DNA of 64,000 nt, from the NCBI RefSeq assembly GCF_021654285.1, contig NZ_JAKFZS010000008.1, forward strand, positions 62,001 through 126,000, given 5' to 3'. Source of the stretch: Pseudoalteromonas luteoviolacea (GTDB lineage Bacteria; Pseudomonadota; Gammaproteobacteria; Enterobacterales; Alteromonadaceae). Below are positions 18,127 through 29,151 of the stretch, in pieces. Position numbers and translations under genes: made by a program. Every line of letters starts with the position of its first letter. The first letter of the stretch is position 1. The notes under the pieces are model-generated. The model saw nothing but the letters and a program-made list of their open reading frames with translations. It did no database searches and was not told the origin of the DNA.

Positions 18127-19200
18127 TTAATCCGCTTTTTGACAAGCAGCAACAGAATCGCTGACAAGTTCTAAACCTGACTTTTCACAAGTTGGGAATG
18201 TATAATCAGACGTTGAGATAGGCGTTACACGTTCACCCCATTTGATGTAACTTGCTGCCCAAGTTAATCCTGCCCCAAATGCCGCAGACATGATATTTGC
18301 GTGTGGCTTGATCATGCCTTGCTCAACAGCTTCACAAAGGGCTATTGCAATTGTTGCTGCCGATGTGTTTCCATACTTGTCAATGTTGACCATGACTTTA
18401 TTGTCGTCAATATCTAATTTTTTCTGAATGGCTTGTATTATTCTCAGGTTAGCCTGATGAGGGATCAGTACATCTATATCTGTAAGTTGCAGGTTTGTTG
18501 TTTGTAGCACATCGTCACAAGCTAAACTCATCCCAGTAACAGCACGTTTAAAGATCTCTCTGCCTTCAAACAGTAAGTCTGATGGACCAACTGCTTCATA
18601 CTTATTTAAATCAGTACCATAGTTGGTAATGTGCAATATATCTCTGTCTTCAGTATCACACCCAGTTTTGGTCCCCATTAAACCGTTCGGTTCAGAACTC
18701 GCTTCAAGAACAACGGCGCCTGCGCCATCTCCAAATAAAACAGCACTGTCTCTTTTGGCCCAGTTGACATACCAGGTCATACGTTCCGCTGCGACGACAA
18801 CCGCCTTTTTAATCATGCCAGCTTGGATCTGAGCAGTTGCATTTTGTAATGCGTATAAAAAGCCAGAACATGCTGCATTTGTATCACATGCAGCGGCACC
18901 TGTTGCGCCAATATTTTTTTGCACAAGGGAGGCGGTGTTGGCAACCATGGTTGAAGGCGTACACGTTGCAAGTAAAACAAGGTCAATGTCTTCACCGTTA
19001 ATGCCTGCACATGCAAGCGCATGCTTACTAGCGATGGTGGCCAGCTCTGCTGTGCTAACATGACTTACACGTCGTGAACGGATCCCTGTACGCGTTGTGA
19101 TCCACTCGTCTGTGGTATCAACAATCGTACTTATTTCATCATTACTGATTGACGCTGGTGGTACTGCTTTCCCCCAGCCGGTAATTTTGGCATATATCAT
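18127..19200 (-). CDS. Beta-ketoacyl-ACP synthase III family protein, FabH-like
   Basis: A 357-residue thiolase-fold enzyme that would condense an acyl-CoA with malonyl-ACP to start fatty acid synthesis. The catalytic triad is visible: C111 ([11 protein letters not shown]), H248 ([10 protein letters not shown]) and N278 ([10 protein letters not shown]). The family core ends near residue 321 ([16 protein letters not shown]); about 36 further residues form a C-terminal tail absent from E. coli FabH (317 aa). It is not in a fab operon, so it is probably a second FabH paralogue of specialised acyl preference. Family assignment is firm; the substrate is unknown. Confidence 0.9.
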   Translation of the reverse strand: MIYAKITGWGKAVPPASISNDEISTIVDTTDEWITTRTGIRSRRVSHVSTAELATIASKHALACAGINGEDIDLVLLATCTPSTMVANTASLVQKNIGATGAAACDTNAACSGFLYALQNATAQIQAGMIKKAVVVAAERMTWYVNWAKRDSAVLFGDGAGAVVLEASSEPNGLMGTKTGCDTEDRDILHITNYGTDLNKYEAVGPSDLLFEGREIFKRAVTGMSLACDDVLQTTNLQLTDIDVLIPHQANLRIIQAIQKKLDIDDNKVMVNIDKYGNTSAATIAIALCEAVEQGMIKPHANIMSAAFGAGLTWAASYIKWGERVTPISTSDYTFPTCEKSGLELVSDSVAACQKAD

Positions 19201-19338
19201 AGTGTCTCTTTATCAAATCCGACCACTTGGTTAATTGCGTATTTATAACAAACTATTGATTTTTACTCAAAGAATACCTTGTTGAATTAGCACATTTGAC
19301 TAAAATAAAATGAGAAACAGGTCAGATATCAGTTGTTT

Positions 19339-19737
19339 ATGACTCAGAAAATCACTCAAGAATTACTTGATGAACTTGTATCTTTAGAGCGGCTTTTACT
19401 TGAACCTCATGTAAGAGAATCCAAAGAACGCTTGTCTATGTTGTTGGATGATGACTTTTACGAAATATCTGCGAACGGCTTACTCTTCGACAAAAGACAT
19501 GTTTTGGCACGGTTACCTTGTGAAAAAGTGCCTCAATTTTACAATCAAGATTTCAGAGGGCAGATGTTATCTGAAACAATCGCGCAGTTAACTTATCATG
19601 CAGCGTATAGAAGAAACGCATACAGCAATTTGCAGTTTTCATTAAGAATGTCATTATGGCGCGACATAGGCTTAGGTTGGCGATTGCTCTTTCATCAGGG
19701 GACACCCTGTCCAGAGTTTGCTTTGAGATATGATTGA
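19339..19737 (+). CDS. NTF2/SnoaL-like small protein (DUF4440-type)
   Basis: A 132-residue soluble protein. The N-terminal helix region (LERLLLEPHVRESKERL), then LLDDDFYEISANGLLFDKRHVLARL, and a C-terminal beta region ending in WRLLFHQGTP are typical of DUF4440 proteins of the NTF2-like cone fold. Members include ketosteroid-isomerase-like enzymes and many uncharacterised proteins. The ATG at 19339 is chosen over an upstream TTG. It lies about 80 bp ahead of the RegB-type kinase gene on the same strand. Confidence 0.72.
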   Translation: MTQKITQELLDELVSLERLLLEPHVRESKERLSMLLDDDFYEISANGLLFDKRHVLARLPCEKVPQFYNQDFRGQMLSETIAQLTYHAAYRRNAYSNLQFSLRMSLWRDIGLGWRLLFHQGTPCPEFALRYD

Positions 19738-19819
19738 GTTTGCAAAAGCGAGGCTGTTCTCTTTAAGTTAGTTTGTTGTTCGGGTAAAGTACGCGCATCT
19801 TCAATCTTTGGCTCGACTT

Positions 19820-21055
19820 ATGGTTATCGCTTTTTCTCCCCAGTCCGCGCTTGGTCAGTTGTTATTACTTCGTTCCATAGCCATCGTGTTGCAACTTGTT
19901 TTAGTGTTGATTTCAATTTTACTATTGGATAAAAGCATTCCACATCAACCTGTGTTTTCGGTCATTGCGTTAGAGTCACTGTTTCAGTTGATAAGTATTG
20001 TTATGTATCGCCGCAGCCGAGAAATATCAGAAAGGGCAATGACTCTTCAGCTCATGGCTGACATTGTATTTTTATCTGTTCTGCTGTCTTTTTTAGGTGG
20101 TGCGAGCAACGCCTTTGTCTCTCTTTTGTTATTGCCTTGTATTATTGCGGCTGTAACCGTTTCAATTGGGTATGTCTTATTCGTGTCAGCAAGTGCCTTA
20201 GCCGCATATGGTTATTTGTATGTTGCTGTGACCATGCCAATGCATCACCATGGAATGCACATGGGAGAGCATTTACTTGGAATGTTTGTTAACTTTGTCT
20301 TTATGGTGGTTGTGACAGTCGGTGTTGTTGCCATATTGGTTAAAAGGATCAGAGAAAGGGAAGCATTACTTGCAAAAACCAGAGAGAAGCAATTACAACA
20401 AGAGCAACTTTTGGCTTTAGGGAGCGCTGCCGCGCAAGTTACTCACCAATTGGCCACGCCAATCGCACATCTAAACCTCTTGTTAGAAGAGTTACAAGAA
20501 GACTTTCCAGCGCATCCTGCAGTCGCTGAGATGAATGGGCCAATATTACAGTGTAGAACACAATTAGATAGCTTTCGTGAACAGACTGAGCTACTCAAAC
20601 TTAAGCGCCAAGACAAGTCGCAATCCACTCAATTCGTTTTAGAGCAACTTGAAGAACTAATGACGTTACAATATCCGGGGCAGTCTTTGACGGTATTAGA
20701 GAAGACCTCCAGTGTGGATATTAATGGTGACCCAATGTTAGTGCCTTCTTTACTCAATTTAATCGTGAACGCCGCGAAGGCTAATGAGCGGGCGGGTAAA
20801 AACCAAATTGAGCTGAACGCGTTTTCTGAAGCGGGTAAATGGCATTTAACTATCAAAGATCAAGGTAAAGGGATCGCACAGAAAAAGTTAGATGATATCG
20901 GAAAGTCAGTTGTTGAAAGTGATACCGGTTTTGGCATGGCTTTATTATTAACCCATGCGACCCTAGAAAGGGTGAATGGTGAGTTGCACCTTGAAAACCT
21001 AAGTGAGGGCGGTGTGTTATCTACAGCAGTATTACCAATTGTGGGTGAGTTATGA
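19820..21055 (+). CDS. regB: RegB/PrrB-type redox-sensing membrane histidine kinase
   Basis: A 411-residue membrane kinase with about six transmembrane segments in the first 175 residues and a cytoplasmic kinase core. Phospho-acceptor H209 lies in LGSAAAQVTHQLATP, matching RegB. C245 in the ILQCRTQLD segment aligns with the redox-active Cys of RegB. The quinone-site motif GGxxNPF of RegB appears as GGASNAF (near residue 94). The ATPase domain is shortened (LIVNAAKANERAG, DQGKGI, GFGMAL). The start is ATG 19820 rather than an upstream TTG. The stop overlaps the response regulator start (ATGA), so the pair is translationally coupled. Function as a quinone/redox sensor is by homology. Confidence 0.88.
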   Translation: MVIAFSPQSALGQLLLLRSIAIVLQLVLVLISILLLDKSIPHQPVFSVIALESLFQLISIVMYRRSREISERAMTLQLMADIVFLSVLLSFLGGASNAFVSLLLLPCIIAAVTVSIGYVLFVSASALAAYGYLYVAVTMPMHHHGMHMGEHLLGMFVNFVFMVVVTVGVVAILVKRIREREALLAKTREKQLQQEQLLALGSAAAQVTHQLATPIAHLNLLLEELQEDFPAHPAVAEMNGPILQCRTQLDSFREQTELLKLKRQDKSQSTQFVLEQLEELMTLQYPGQSLTVLEKTSSVDINGDPMLVPSLLNLIVNAAKANERAGKNQIELNAFSEAGKWHLTIKDQGKGIAQKKLDDIGKSVVESDTGFGMALLLTHATLERVNGELHLENLSEGGVLSTAVLPIVGEL

Positions 21056-21573
21056 AGTTATTGATCATTGAAGACGATATTGCGTTTTCTAATACGCTTG
21101 CAAGGCGAATGGCCAAAATGGGTTTTGAGTGTCAAATTGTTAATCGAGAGGAAGAGATAGTTTCTCATTGCGAAACTTTTCTTCCCGAGTATGTGCTGTT
21201 AGACATGAAGTTAGAGCACTCGTCTGGGCTACAGCACATTGGTGCAATTAGACAAGTGTTATCCAGCGCAAAAATAGTTTTACTCACAGGCTTTGCAAGT
21301 ATTGCGACCGCAGTAGAGGCCATTAAGCTTGGCGCTGATGATTATCTAACAAAGCCCGCTGATACCAAACTCATTGCGAAAAAGCTATTGGGTGAAGAGG
21401 TGGTGATAGAAGACGCATTTGAATCTACCATGTCACCAGAGCGGCTAGAGTGGGAGCATATACAACAAACGTTGCAGGCAAATGACGGGAATGTCTCAGA
21501 AACAGCTCGCCAGCTAAATATGCACAGAAGAACATTACAGCGAAAACTACAAAAAAAACCTGTATCTAAATAA
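21052..21573 (+). CDS. regA: RegA/PrrA/ActR-type response regulator
   Basis: A 173-residue two-domain regulator. The receiver has acidic residues in IEDDIAF, phospho-acceptor D51 (VLLDMKLEHSSGL) and K101 (LTKPAD). The C-terminal segment 130-170 is a Fis-type helix-turn-helix (NVSETARQLNMHRRTLQRKL), as in RegA. It overlaps regB by 4 nt. RegA proteins control respiratory and redox genes globally; targets here are unknown. Confidence 0.9.
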   Translation: MKLLIIEDDIAFSNTLARRMAKMGFECQIVNREEEIVSHCETFLPEYVLLDMKLEHSSGLQHIGAIRQVLSSAKIVLLTGFASIATAVEAIKLGADDYLTKPADTKLIAKKLLGEEVVIEDAFESTMSPERLEWEHIQQTLQANDGNVSETARQLNMHRRTLQRKLQKKPVSK

Positions 21574-21649
21574 CCTACTGATACACATATATTGCCCTAT
21601 TGATAGATTTTAACTAAATTGAAAATAATGAAACAATGGGGCAGAGCTC

Positions 21650-22054
21650 ATGTATGTATTCGATATCAATATCATTGCGGTACTACTTGCTGCATTAAGC
21701 TCTTTTTTACTAGGCGGGATATGGTATTCGCCTCTACTCTTTCAACGCACATGGCTTGAGGGCGCAGGGTTAACTGAACTTGACCTGAAAGCCGCCAATC
21801 ATAAAGTCATTTTCTTGGGATCATTTTTGTTGAGTATTGTTGCATCAGTGGCAGTAGCAACCTTGGTAGGTAAAGGCTCCTCCGTAATCGATACGATGTC
21901 ATTTGGGCTATTCATTGGGATTTTGTTTGTTGCAAGCTCTTTTGGTGTGAGTTACCTGTTTGAACAAAGACCACTTAAATTATTTCTGGTGAATGCCGGC
22001 TATCACACGTTACAATTCACGTTAATTGGGTTTGTGATAGGGAGTTTAAATTAA
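21650..22054 (+). CDS. DUF1761-family membrane protein
   Basis: A 134-residue integral membrane protein with four predicted hydrophobic helices. The N-terminal LLGGIWYSPLLFQRTWLEGAG motif is characteristic of DUF1761 proteins. No function is established for the family. The ribosome site is within CAATGGGGCAGAGCTC before the ATG. The next gene starts immediately after the stop, so the two are likely co-transcribed. Confidence 0.85.
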   Translation: MYVFDINIIAVLLAALSSFLLGGIWYSPLLFQRTWLEGAGLTELDLKAANHKVIFLGSFLLSIVASVAVATLVGKGSSVIDTMSFGLFIGILFVASSFGVSYLFEQRPLKLFLVNAGYHTLQFTLIGFVIGSLN

Positions 22055-22306
22055 TTGGCAAAACCGAACAAAAAAGGCCCTGTTAGAACAGTCGATATCT
22101 TCTGCTCAAATTGTAAAGCAAAGCTTTTCAAATACCGTAAAGGCGGAAAGGGCAGCTTAATAAAGTGTTTTATTGAGCGAATTAGTGTAGATCACACTAA
22201 CAATCAGACTCATTGCCCCCAGTGTGAGCAGGAGTTTTCACGTAAAACTTTGATTAGAGGTGCACCCGCACTGAAAATTGTTGGTAATAAGGTGACTTTT
22301 AAATAA
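22055..22306 (+). CDS. Small zinc-ribbon protein with a TTG start
   Basis: An 83-residue basic protein. FCSNCKAKLF and HCPQCEQEF form two CxxC knuckles about 33 residues apart, a zinc-ribbon layout. No ATG fits the N-terminus; the TTG at 22055 lies directly after the stop of the DUF1761 gene, with AGGGAG about 13 nt upstream. Function unknown; nucleic-acid binding is possible from the ribbon and charge. Confidence 0.75.
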   Translation: MAKPNKKGPVRTVDIFCSNCKAKLFKYRKGGKGSLIKCFIERISVDHTNNQTHCPQCEQEFSRKTLIRGAPALKIVGNKVTFK

Positions 22307-22449
22307 CACCTTTATCGATAAGGACAATTATCCTGTTTTCTCATCTCTATTTTTTAGATACTCACAAAGTTTGTGCTGTTTCAACGATTGAAAGTCACCC
22401 TACCCATGGAAAAGGGCCAGCGTGTTTGGGTGAGTATCCACAAAAATAT

Positions 22450-22722
22450 ATGGACAAAAACATGATTGATATTTTATTTGATGTAATTGGTATGGCTGGT
22501 ACTTTTCTTGTAGTTGGCGCGTTCTTTTTGTTACAACTTGAAAAAGTCACGCCAGATGGCCTCAAATATAACCTCATGAACCTTTCTGGTGCAATATTGC
22601 TACTTATCAGTTTGTGCTACAACTTCAACCTTGCAAGCTTTGTGATTGAGCTATTCTGGATAGTTGCTTCACTCATAGGTTTGTATAAGTATTTCAAGGC
22701 AAAGAGATTACAAGCGGCATAA
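22450..22722 (+). CDS. Small two- or three-helix membrane protein, CBU_0592-like
   Basis: About 90 residues, mostly hydrophobic: IGMAGTFLVVGAFFLLQLEKVTPDG, then LMNLSGAILLLISLCYNFN, then a third helix ending with basic residues. The pattern matches the CBU_0592 domain of short membrane proteins. The start is uncertain: ATG at 22450, ATG at 22462, or an upstream TTG at 22426. Function unknown. Confidence 0.72.
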   Translation: MDKNMIDILFDVIGMAGTFLVVGAFFLLQLEKVTPDGLKYNLMNLSGAILLLISLCYNFNLASFVIELFWIVASLIGLYKYFKAKRLQAA

Positions 22723-22740
22723 AACTTCAGTAAAAACTTG

Positions 22741-22789
22741 CACAGTTACATTTCATGCGTATTATTTAGATGTATGAACGGTAACTGTG
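22741..22789. repeat. Long interrupted hairpin upstream of the TonB receptor
   Basis: CACAGTTAC (22741-22749) pairs with GTAACTGTG (22781-22789), and inside it TTCAT pairs with ATGAA across 2-nt internal loops. It may be the terminator of the upstream gene, an operator, or an RNA element in the receptor leader. No T run follows. Confidence 0.5.
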
Positions 22790-22801
22790 TAAGCAAAATT
22801 G

Positions 22802-22817
22802 AGTGATTTTAATCGCT
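22802..22817. promoter_or_regulatory. Short inverted repeat upstream of the TonB receptor
   Basis: AGTGATT-TT-AATCGCT pairs over seven positions with one G-T mismatch. It is 40 bp upstream of the start codon. It could be an operator; chance is also possible in AT-rich DNA. Confidence 0.25.
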
Positions 22818-22856
22818 TAAATTGAGCTTGTTACGGTATCAGTAGCCAGGCTTAAT

Positions 22857-24848
22857 ATGAAAAAAACAACCCCGCTGATATTTTTATTTTCTTTTTGCTT
22901 AAGTGCAGCCGCCTCTCAAGATGAGTTGTTCGAATTGAGCTTTGAAGAGCTACTTGATGTTAATATCACCTTAGCGACCAAAACCGTTGAAACCCCCACA
23001 TCAGTTCCATCTAGTACCACCGTCTTTAATCGTCAACATATTCAATTATTAGGGGTTGCTAATGTATATGAGCTGATGAATTTTGTGCCTGGTATGCAGT
23101 CAACCCGCGGCGATTGGGTCGGCGCGGTGCCAAAAGAGCATGCTCGCGGCATTTATCTCGATAGCGGTAATGTGCTTGTTATGCTCAATGGACAGCGACT
23201 CAATGATGCATCATTTGGTAAAGCGTCTGTTTATGCACCATTTATCCCAGTTGAAATCGTTGAAAGAGTTGAGTTTATAAGAGGCCCTGGTTCTGCACTT
23301 TACGGAAGTAATGCCTTTTTAGGTGTGATGAACATAGTAACCAAAAAGGGCGTTAATCAGATCATGGCTGCAGTTGGTGATAATGGGATGTATCAAGGTG
23401 CTGTGAGCTTACATAAAGCCTTTGATAATGGCTTAACAGTTCAAGCAAATACCTCTTTATATCGAGATGACGGAGATAAATATTTTGATGCCCAAGTGAG
23501 AGATCCTGTAGATGGTCGGTTTATTGAGCTCGAATTCAGTTGGCATAATTGGCGATTTGCAGTTCATAATACGGAGACTCGGTTAGATGAGTTTATTAAC
23601 TTATCAGGAGAATCAAAAGATAACCGTCACACCAGCCGCAATCTAGGTATGCAACTTGAAGTCAATTCTTCATGGCATGGCTCGATCACCAACACCACTC
23701 GGTTGGATTTTATTAAACACGATATTAAAAGTGCGGGCCTCATTGCCAGTGCAGAGCTTCTCCAGTTAGAAAACGGTTTTTTTGTCGGGCCTCGTTGGCA
23801 ATCAAGAGACCTAACTTTAAACAGCGAAACTGTATATACATACGATGAGTCACTAAATGTGATTTTTGGGGCTGAATATTCGTGGGAAGAGCAGTCTCGA
23901 GCAGATGTATATACTAATTATTATAATGCAGATACAGGACAAATCTTTGTCGATGAACCTTACTTTTTAGGCGGCCTTCAAGTGATCAGCAATCACGAAC
24001 CATTTAAGCCGCTTGAAGCGAGTTTTGATTCGTATGCGGTGTATTCGCAATTAAAGTATGTACTGAGTGAATCGATTACCATGTTTACAGGTCTGCGTTA
24101 TGACGATGTGGTAGATATAGATCGAAAGCTTTCGCCAAGGTTGGCGCTGATATATCAGTTTAATCCGGTGCACACATTCAAGTTACAATATGGCGAGGCA
24201 TTTAGGGTGCCAGTAAGCAATGAGCTATATTCCAACGATGAGGTGACGTCAGGAAATCCAAGCTTGAAAGCTGAATATTTAAAAACGACGGAATTGGTTT
24301 GGCATGCTAAAGATAATAATTGGCAAATTGATTTAGTTTTGTTTGATAATGAACTTGAAGACTTTATTAATTTAATTCCCGTTGATGAAGCGCAATCTCG
24401 TTTTACGTTTGATAATGTATTTGAAACAAGCATGCAAGGCTTGGAGTTTAGCGGTACTTTGCATATCAGCGATAATACTTGGCTTTCTAGTACGTTTACA
24501 CAGTATATAGACTTACCTTTTAATCCGAGTTATAAAAAGTTTGGTTCTTTAGTGTTTAACTACCGTCATGGTGATATACAATACTCTTTCAACGGCATTT
24601 GGCGAGATAGTATTACTGTTATTCCAGCGGTGCTGCCAGATGACCCAGAATTCTCACCTTATCATCAGCCTAGCCATTGGTTTTTTGGTACAACCGTGAG
24701 CTGGAAAGTCGATGAAAAGCAAGGTATTGCATTACAAGTTCAAAACTTATTTGATAAATCAACTGATGCGTTTGACCCTAGAAGGTACGATGGAAGAGTG
24801 CCTCAAAAAGGGCGTCAAATTAGGCTACGCTACACCTACGACTTTTAA
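22857..24848 (+). CDS. TonB-dependent outer-membrane receptor, BtuB/FepA-like
   Basis: A 663-residue receptor with a signal peptide (MKKTTPLIFLFSFCLSAAAS). The plug domain includes TVFNRQHIQLLGVANVYELM, LVMLNGQRLND and VEFIRGPGSALYGSNAFLGV. The barrel ends RQIRLRYTYDF, with the terminal Phe needed for assembly. The short length and LSFEELLDVNI opening resemble colicin-I/vitamin-B12-type receptors of Alteromonadales. The substrate is unknown and no Fur box or cobalamin riboswitch is seen upstream. Confidence 0.92.
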   Translation: MKKTTPLIFLFSFCLSAAASQDELFELSFEELLDVNITLATKTVETPTSVPSSTTVFNRQHIQLLGVANVYELMNFVPGMQSTRGDWVGAVPKEHARGIYLDSGNVLVMLNGQRLNDASFGKASVYAPFIPVEIVERVEFIRGPGSALYGSNAFLGVMNIVTKKGVNQIMAAVGDNGMYQGAVSLHKAFDNGLTVQANTSLYRDDGDKYFDAQVRDPVDGRFIELEFSWHNWRFAVHNTETRLDEFINLSGESKDNRHTSRNLGMQLEVNSSWHGSITNTTRLDFIKHDIKSAGLIASAELLQLENGFFVGPRWQSRDLTLNSETVYTYDESLNVIFGAEYSWEEQSRADVYTNYYNADTGQIFVDEPYFLGGLQVISNHEPFKPLEASFDSYAVYSQLKYVLSESITMFTGLRYDDVVDIDRKLSPRLALIYQFNPVHTFKLQYGEAFRVPVSNELYSNDEVTSGNPSLKAEYLKTTELVWHAKDNNWQIDLVLFDNELEDFINLIPVDEAQSRFTFDNVFETSMQGLEFSGTLHISDNTWLSSTFTQYIDLPFNPSYKKFGSLVFNYRHGDIQYSFNGIWRDSITVIPAVLPDDPEFSPYHQPSHWFFGTTVSWKVDEKQGIALQVQNLFDKSTDAFDPRRYDGRVPQKGRQIRLRYTYDF

Positions 24849-27402
<2,554 letters not shown>

Positions 27403-27414
27403 CACACACCAGAC

Positions 27415-27440
27415 AAAGGCGGCATTGCGTCGCCTTTTAC
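27415..27440 (+). terminator. Hairpin between the M4 and M28 protease genes
   Basis: A 7-bp stem AAAGGCG/CGCCTTT with a 9-nt loop and a short T-rich tail. It may lower rather than abolish readthrough into the M28 gene, which begins 24 bp further on. Confidence 0.6.
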
Positions 27441-27463
27441 TTAAACTGTCCAAAGGAACAACT

Positions 27464-28981
27464 ATGCGTACAAACACTCACCTATGTTTGTTGACGTGTC
27501 TGACTTTCCCTTGTTTATCAAATGAAGTATCTGAAAAAAAATGGATCACATTAGGCGCAACAGCAAGTCATCATTACCAGTTAGAAAACTCAGTTAAAGG
27601 CCGCTCTTACGTTCAATCAAAAAGTGATAATTCATCTGTTGATTTATTATTGATGAATGAAGCGGAGCATGTTCATGTTAGTCACTTTATGCATGATAAC
27701 TATCATCGCTGTGGTGGGTTTGTATTACATGAAAGTGAAGAGGAGGCATTAGACTATCTGCGCACATTAGACTATGCGCACAACAACCAGCCAGAACTGA
27801 TGTACTCCATAGACAACGCTGATACTGCACGAGCCCTAATGAGTAAGGTGTCGACAACAGGTTTGGAGAGTACGGTTAGCGCTATGACGGCATTCTACAA
27901 CAGATACTATACACAACAATCGGGAGTAGATGCAGCTGATTGGGTGAAGCAGCACTGGATAGATTTGGCGCGAAGTCGCACGGATATAAAAGTGGAATCA
28001 TATAATCACTCATGGCCACAGTCATCTGTGGTTGTCACTATTCCTGGCAACGAACTTAAAGATGAAATAGTGATTATTGGTGGGCACTTAGATTCTATTA
28101 ATGGTTCTAATCCTAGCAGTGGAAAAGCGCCTGGGGCAGATGACAACGCCTCAGGTATAGCGGTGCTCAGCGAGGTTCTTAAAGCCATTGTGGAGAGTAA
28201 TTATAAACCCAAAAGAACAGTTCAAATAATGGGCTTTGCAGCGGAAGAGGTAGGGCTGAGGGGATCAAAAGCAATTGCTCAAGATTATAAGAGCTTAGGT
28301 AAAAACGTGGCGGGGATGGCGCAGTTTGACATGTCTGGGCATAAAGGCGGGCAGTATGACATTGTTTTTATTACAGACTACACAAACAGCAGTCAAAACA
28401 CATTTATGAGCCAATTGCTAGATACTTATCTAAGCAATGTTAATTATGGCTTTGATAGGTGTGGTTATGGGTGTTCAGATCACGCGTCATGGTATCAGCA
28501 AAGTTATCCCGCTTCTTTTCCTTTCGAATCCCGAATGAGAGAGTCCAATCGATTGATCCATACGTCAAATGATACTGAGTTTGATGCCAATCACTCAATA
28601 AACTTTGCCAAGCTAGCCAGTGCGTATGTGGCGGAGCTTGCTAAAACGGCTGGCTCTGCTCCGCCGCCCACTGACCCAACGCCAATTCACAAGCGTTACA
28701 CCGACATAGCTGTGGAACAAGGGCAATGGTGGCGTACAAGTTTGACTTTAGGCAGTGGATACAGCTCACTTATTGTGACCATCTCAGGTGGTACGGGTGA
28801 TGCCGACCTCTATGTTAATTTTGGTGATCAGTCTACGACTTCTCAATATCGATGCCGACCTTATCGATATGGTAATGAGGAAAGGTGTGAAATTACAATA
28901 CCAGAGTCTGGCCAGTGGTATTTTGATTTGAGAGGTTATACGCAAGCTTCGGGTGTTAATTTAACGGTGAGTGCAAAATAG
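27464..28981 (+). CDS. Secreted M28 aminopeptidase with a C-terminal PPC domain
   Basis: A 505-residue exported di-zinc aminopeptidase similar to the Vibrio leucine aminopeptidase. The ATG at 27464 follows AAAGGA and starts a signal peptide. The catalytic domain shows GGHLDSI, PGADDNASG, AAEEVGLRGS, FDMSGHKG and a late His in DANHSINF, matching the five zinc ligands and the catalytic Glu of M28. DRCGYGCSDH carries the paired Cys that form a disulfide in the Vibrio enzyme. A single PPC domain (GDADLYVNF) occupies about 415-505 and is nearly identical in style to the last domain of the upstream M4 protease. Together the two could turn protein into free amino acids outside the cell. Confidence 0.94.
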   Translation: MRTNTHLCLLTCLTFPCLSNEVSEKKWITLGATASHHYQLENSVKGRSYVQSKSDNSSVDLLLMNEAEHVHVSHFMHDNYHRCGGFVLHESEEEALDYLRTLDYAHNNQPELMYSIDNADTARALMSKVSTTGLESTVSAMTAFYNRYYTQQSGVDAADWVKQHWIDLARSRTDIKVESYNHSWPQSSVVVTIPGNELKDEIVIIGGHLDSINGSNPSSGKAPGADDNASGIAVLSEVLKAIVESNYKPKRTVQIMGFAAEEVGLRGSKAIAQDYKSLGKNVAGMAQFDMSGHKGGQYDIVFITDYTNSSQNTFMSQLLDTYLSNVNYGFDRCGYGCSDHASWYQQSYPASFPFESRMRESNRLIHTSNDTEFDANHSINFAKLASAYVAELAKTAGSAPPPTDPTPIHKRYTDIAVEQGQWWRTSLTLGSGYSSLIVTISGGTGDADLYVNFGDQSTTSQYRCRPYRYGNEERCEITIPESGQWYFDLRGYTQASGVNLTVSAK

Positions 28982-28987
28982 TGGAGA

Positions 28988-29016
28988 GTGATGCTGTCTT
29001 TATTTGGCAGCATCAC
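28988..29016 (+). terminator. Hairpin after the M28 gene
   Basis: A perfect 9-bp stem GTGATGCTG/CAGCATCAC with an 11-nt loop. There is no strong T run, so termination efficiency is uncertain. Confidence 0.5.
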
Positions 29017-29151
29017 AAATTACCCACTTTACATAAAGGTAACTAAGAGGTGTTTTTTATGTTTCATAAGCGCTTTGTTCGCTTGTAGAAAGTTATACTC
29101 TCATTCATACTGCCTCCTTATTTTAAAGACATAATTATAAAAAATAGATAA

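Noticed and set aside
22741..22856. Cobalamin riboswitch upstream of the BtuB-like receptor
   Set aside because: The region is too short and lacks a recognisable B12-box; only simple hairpins are visible.
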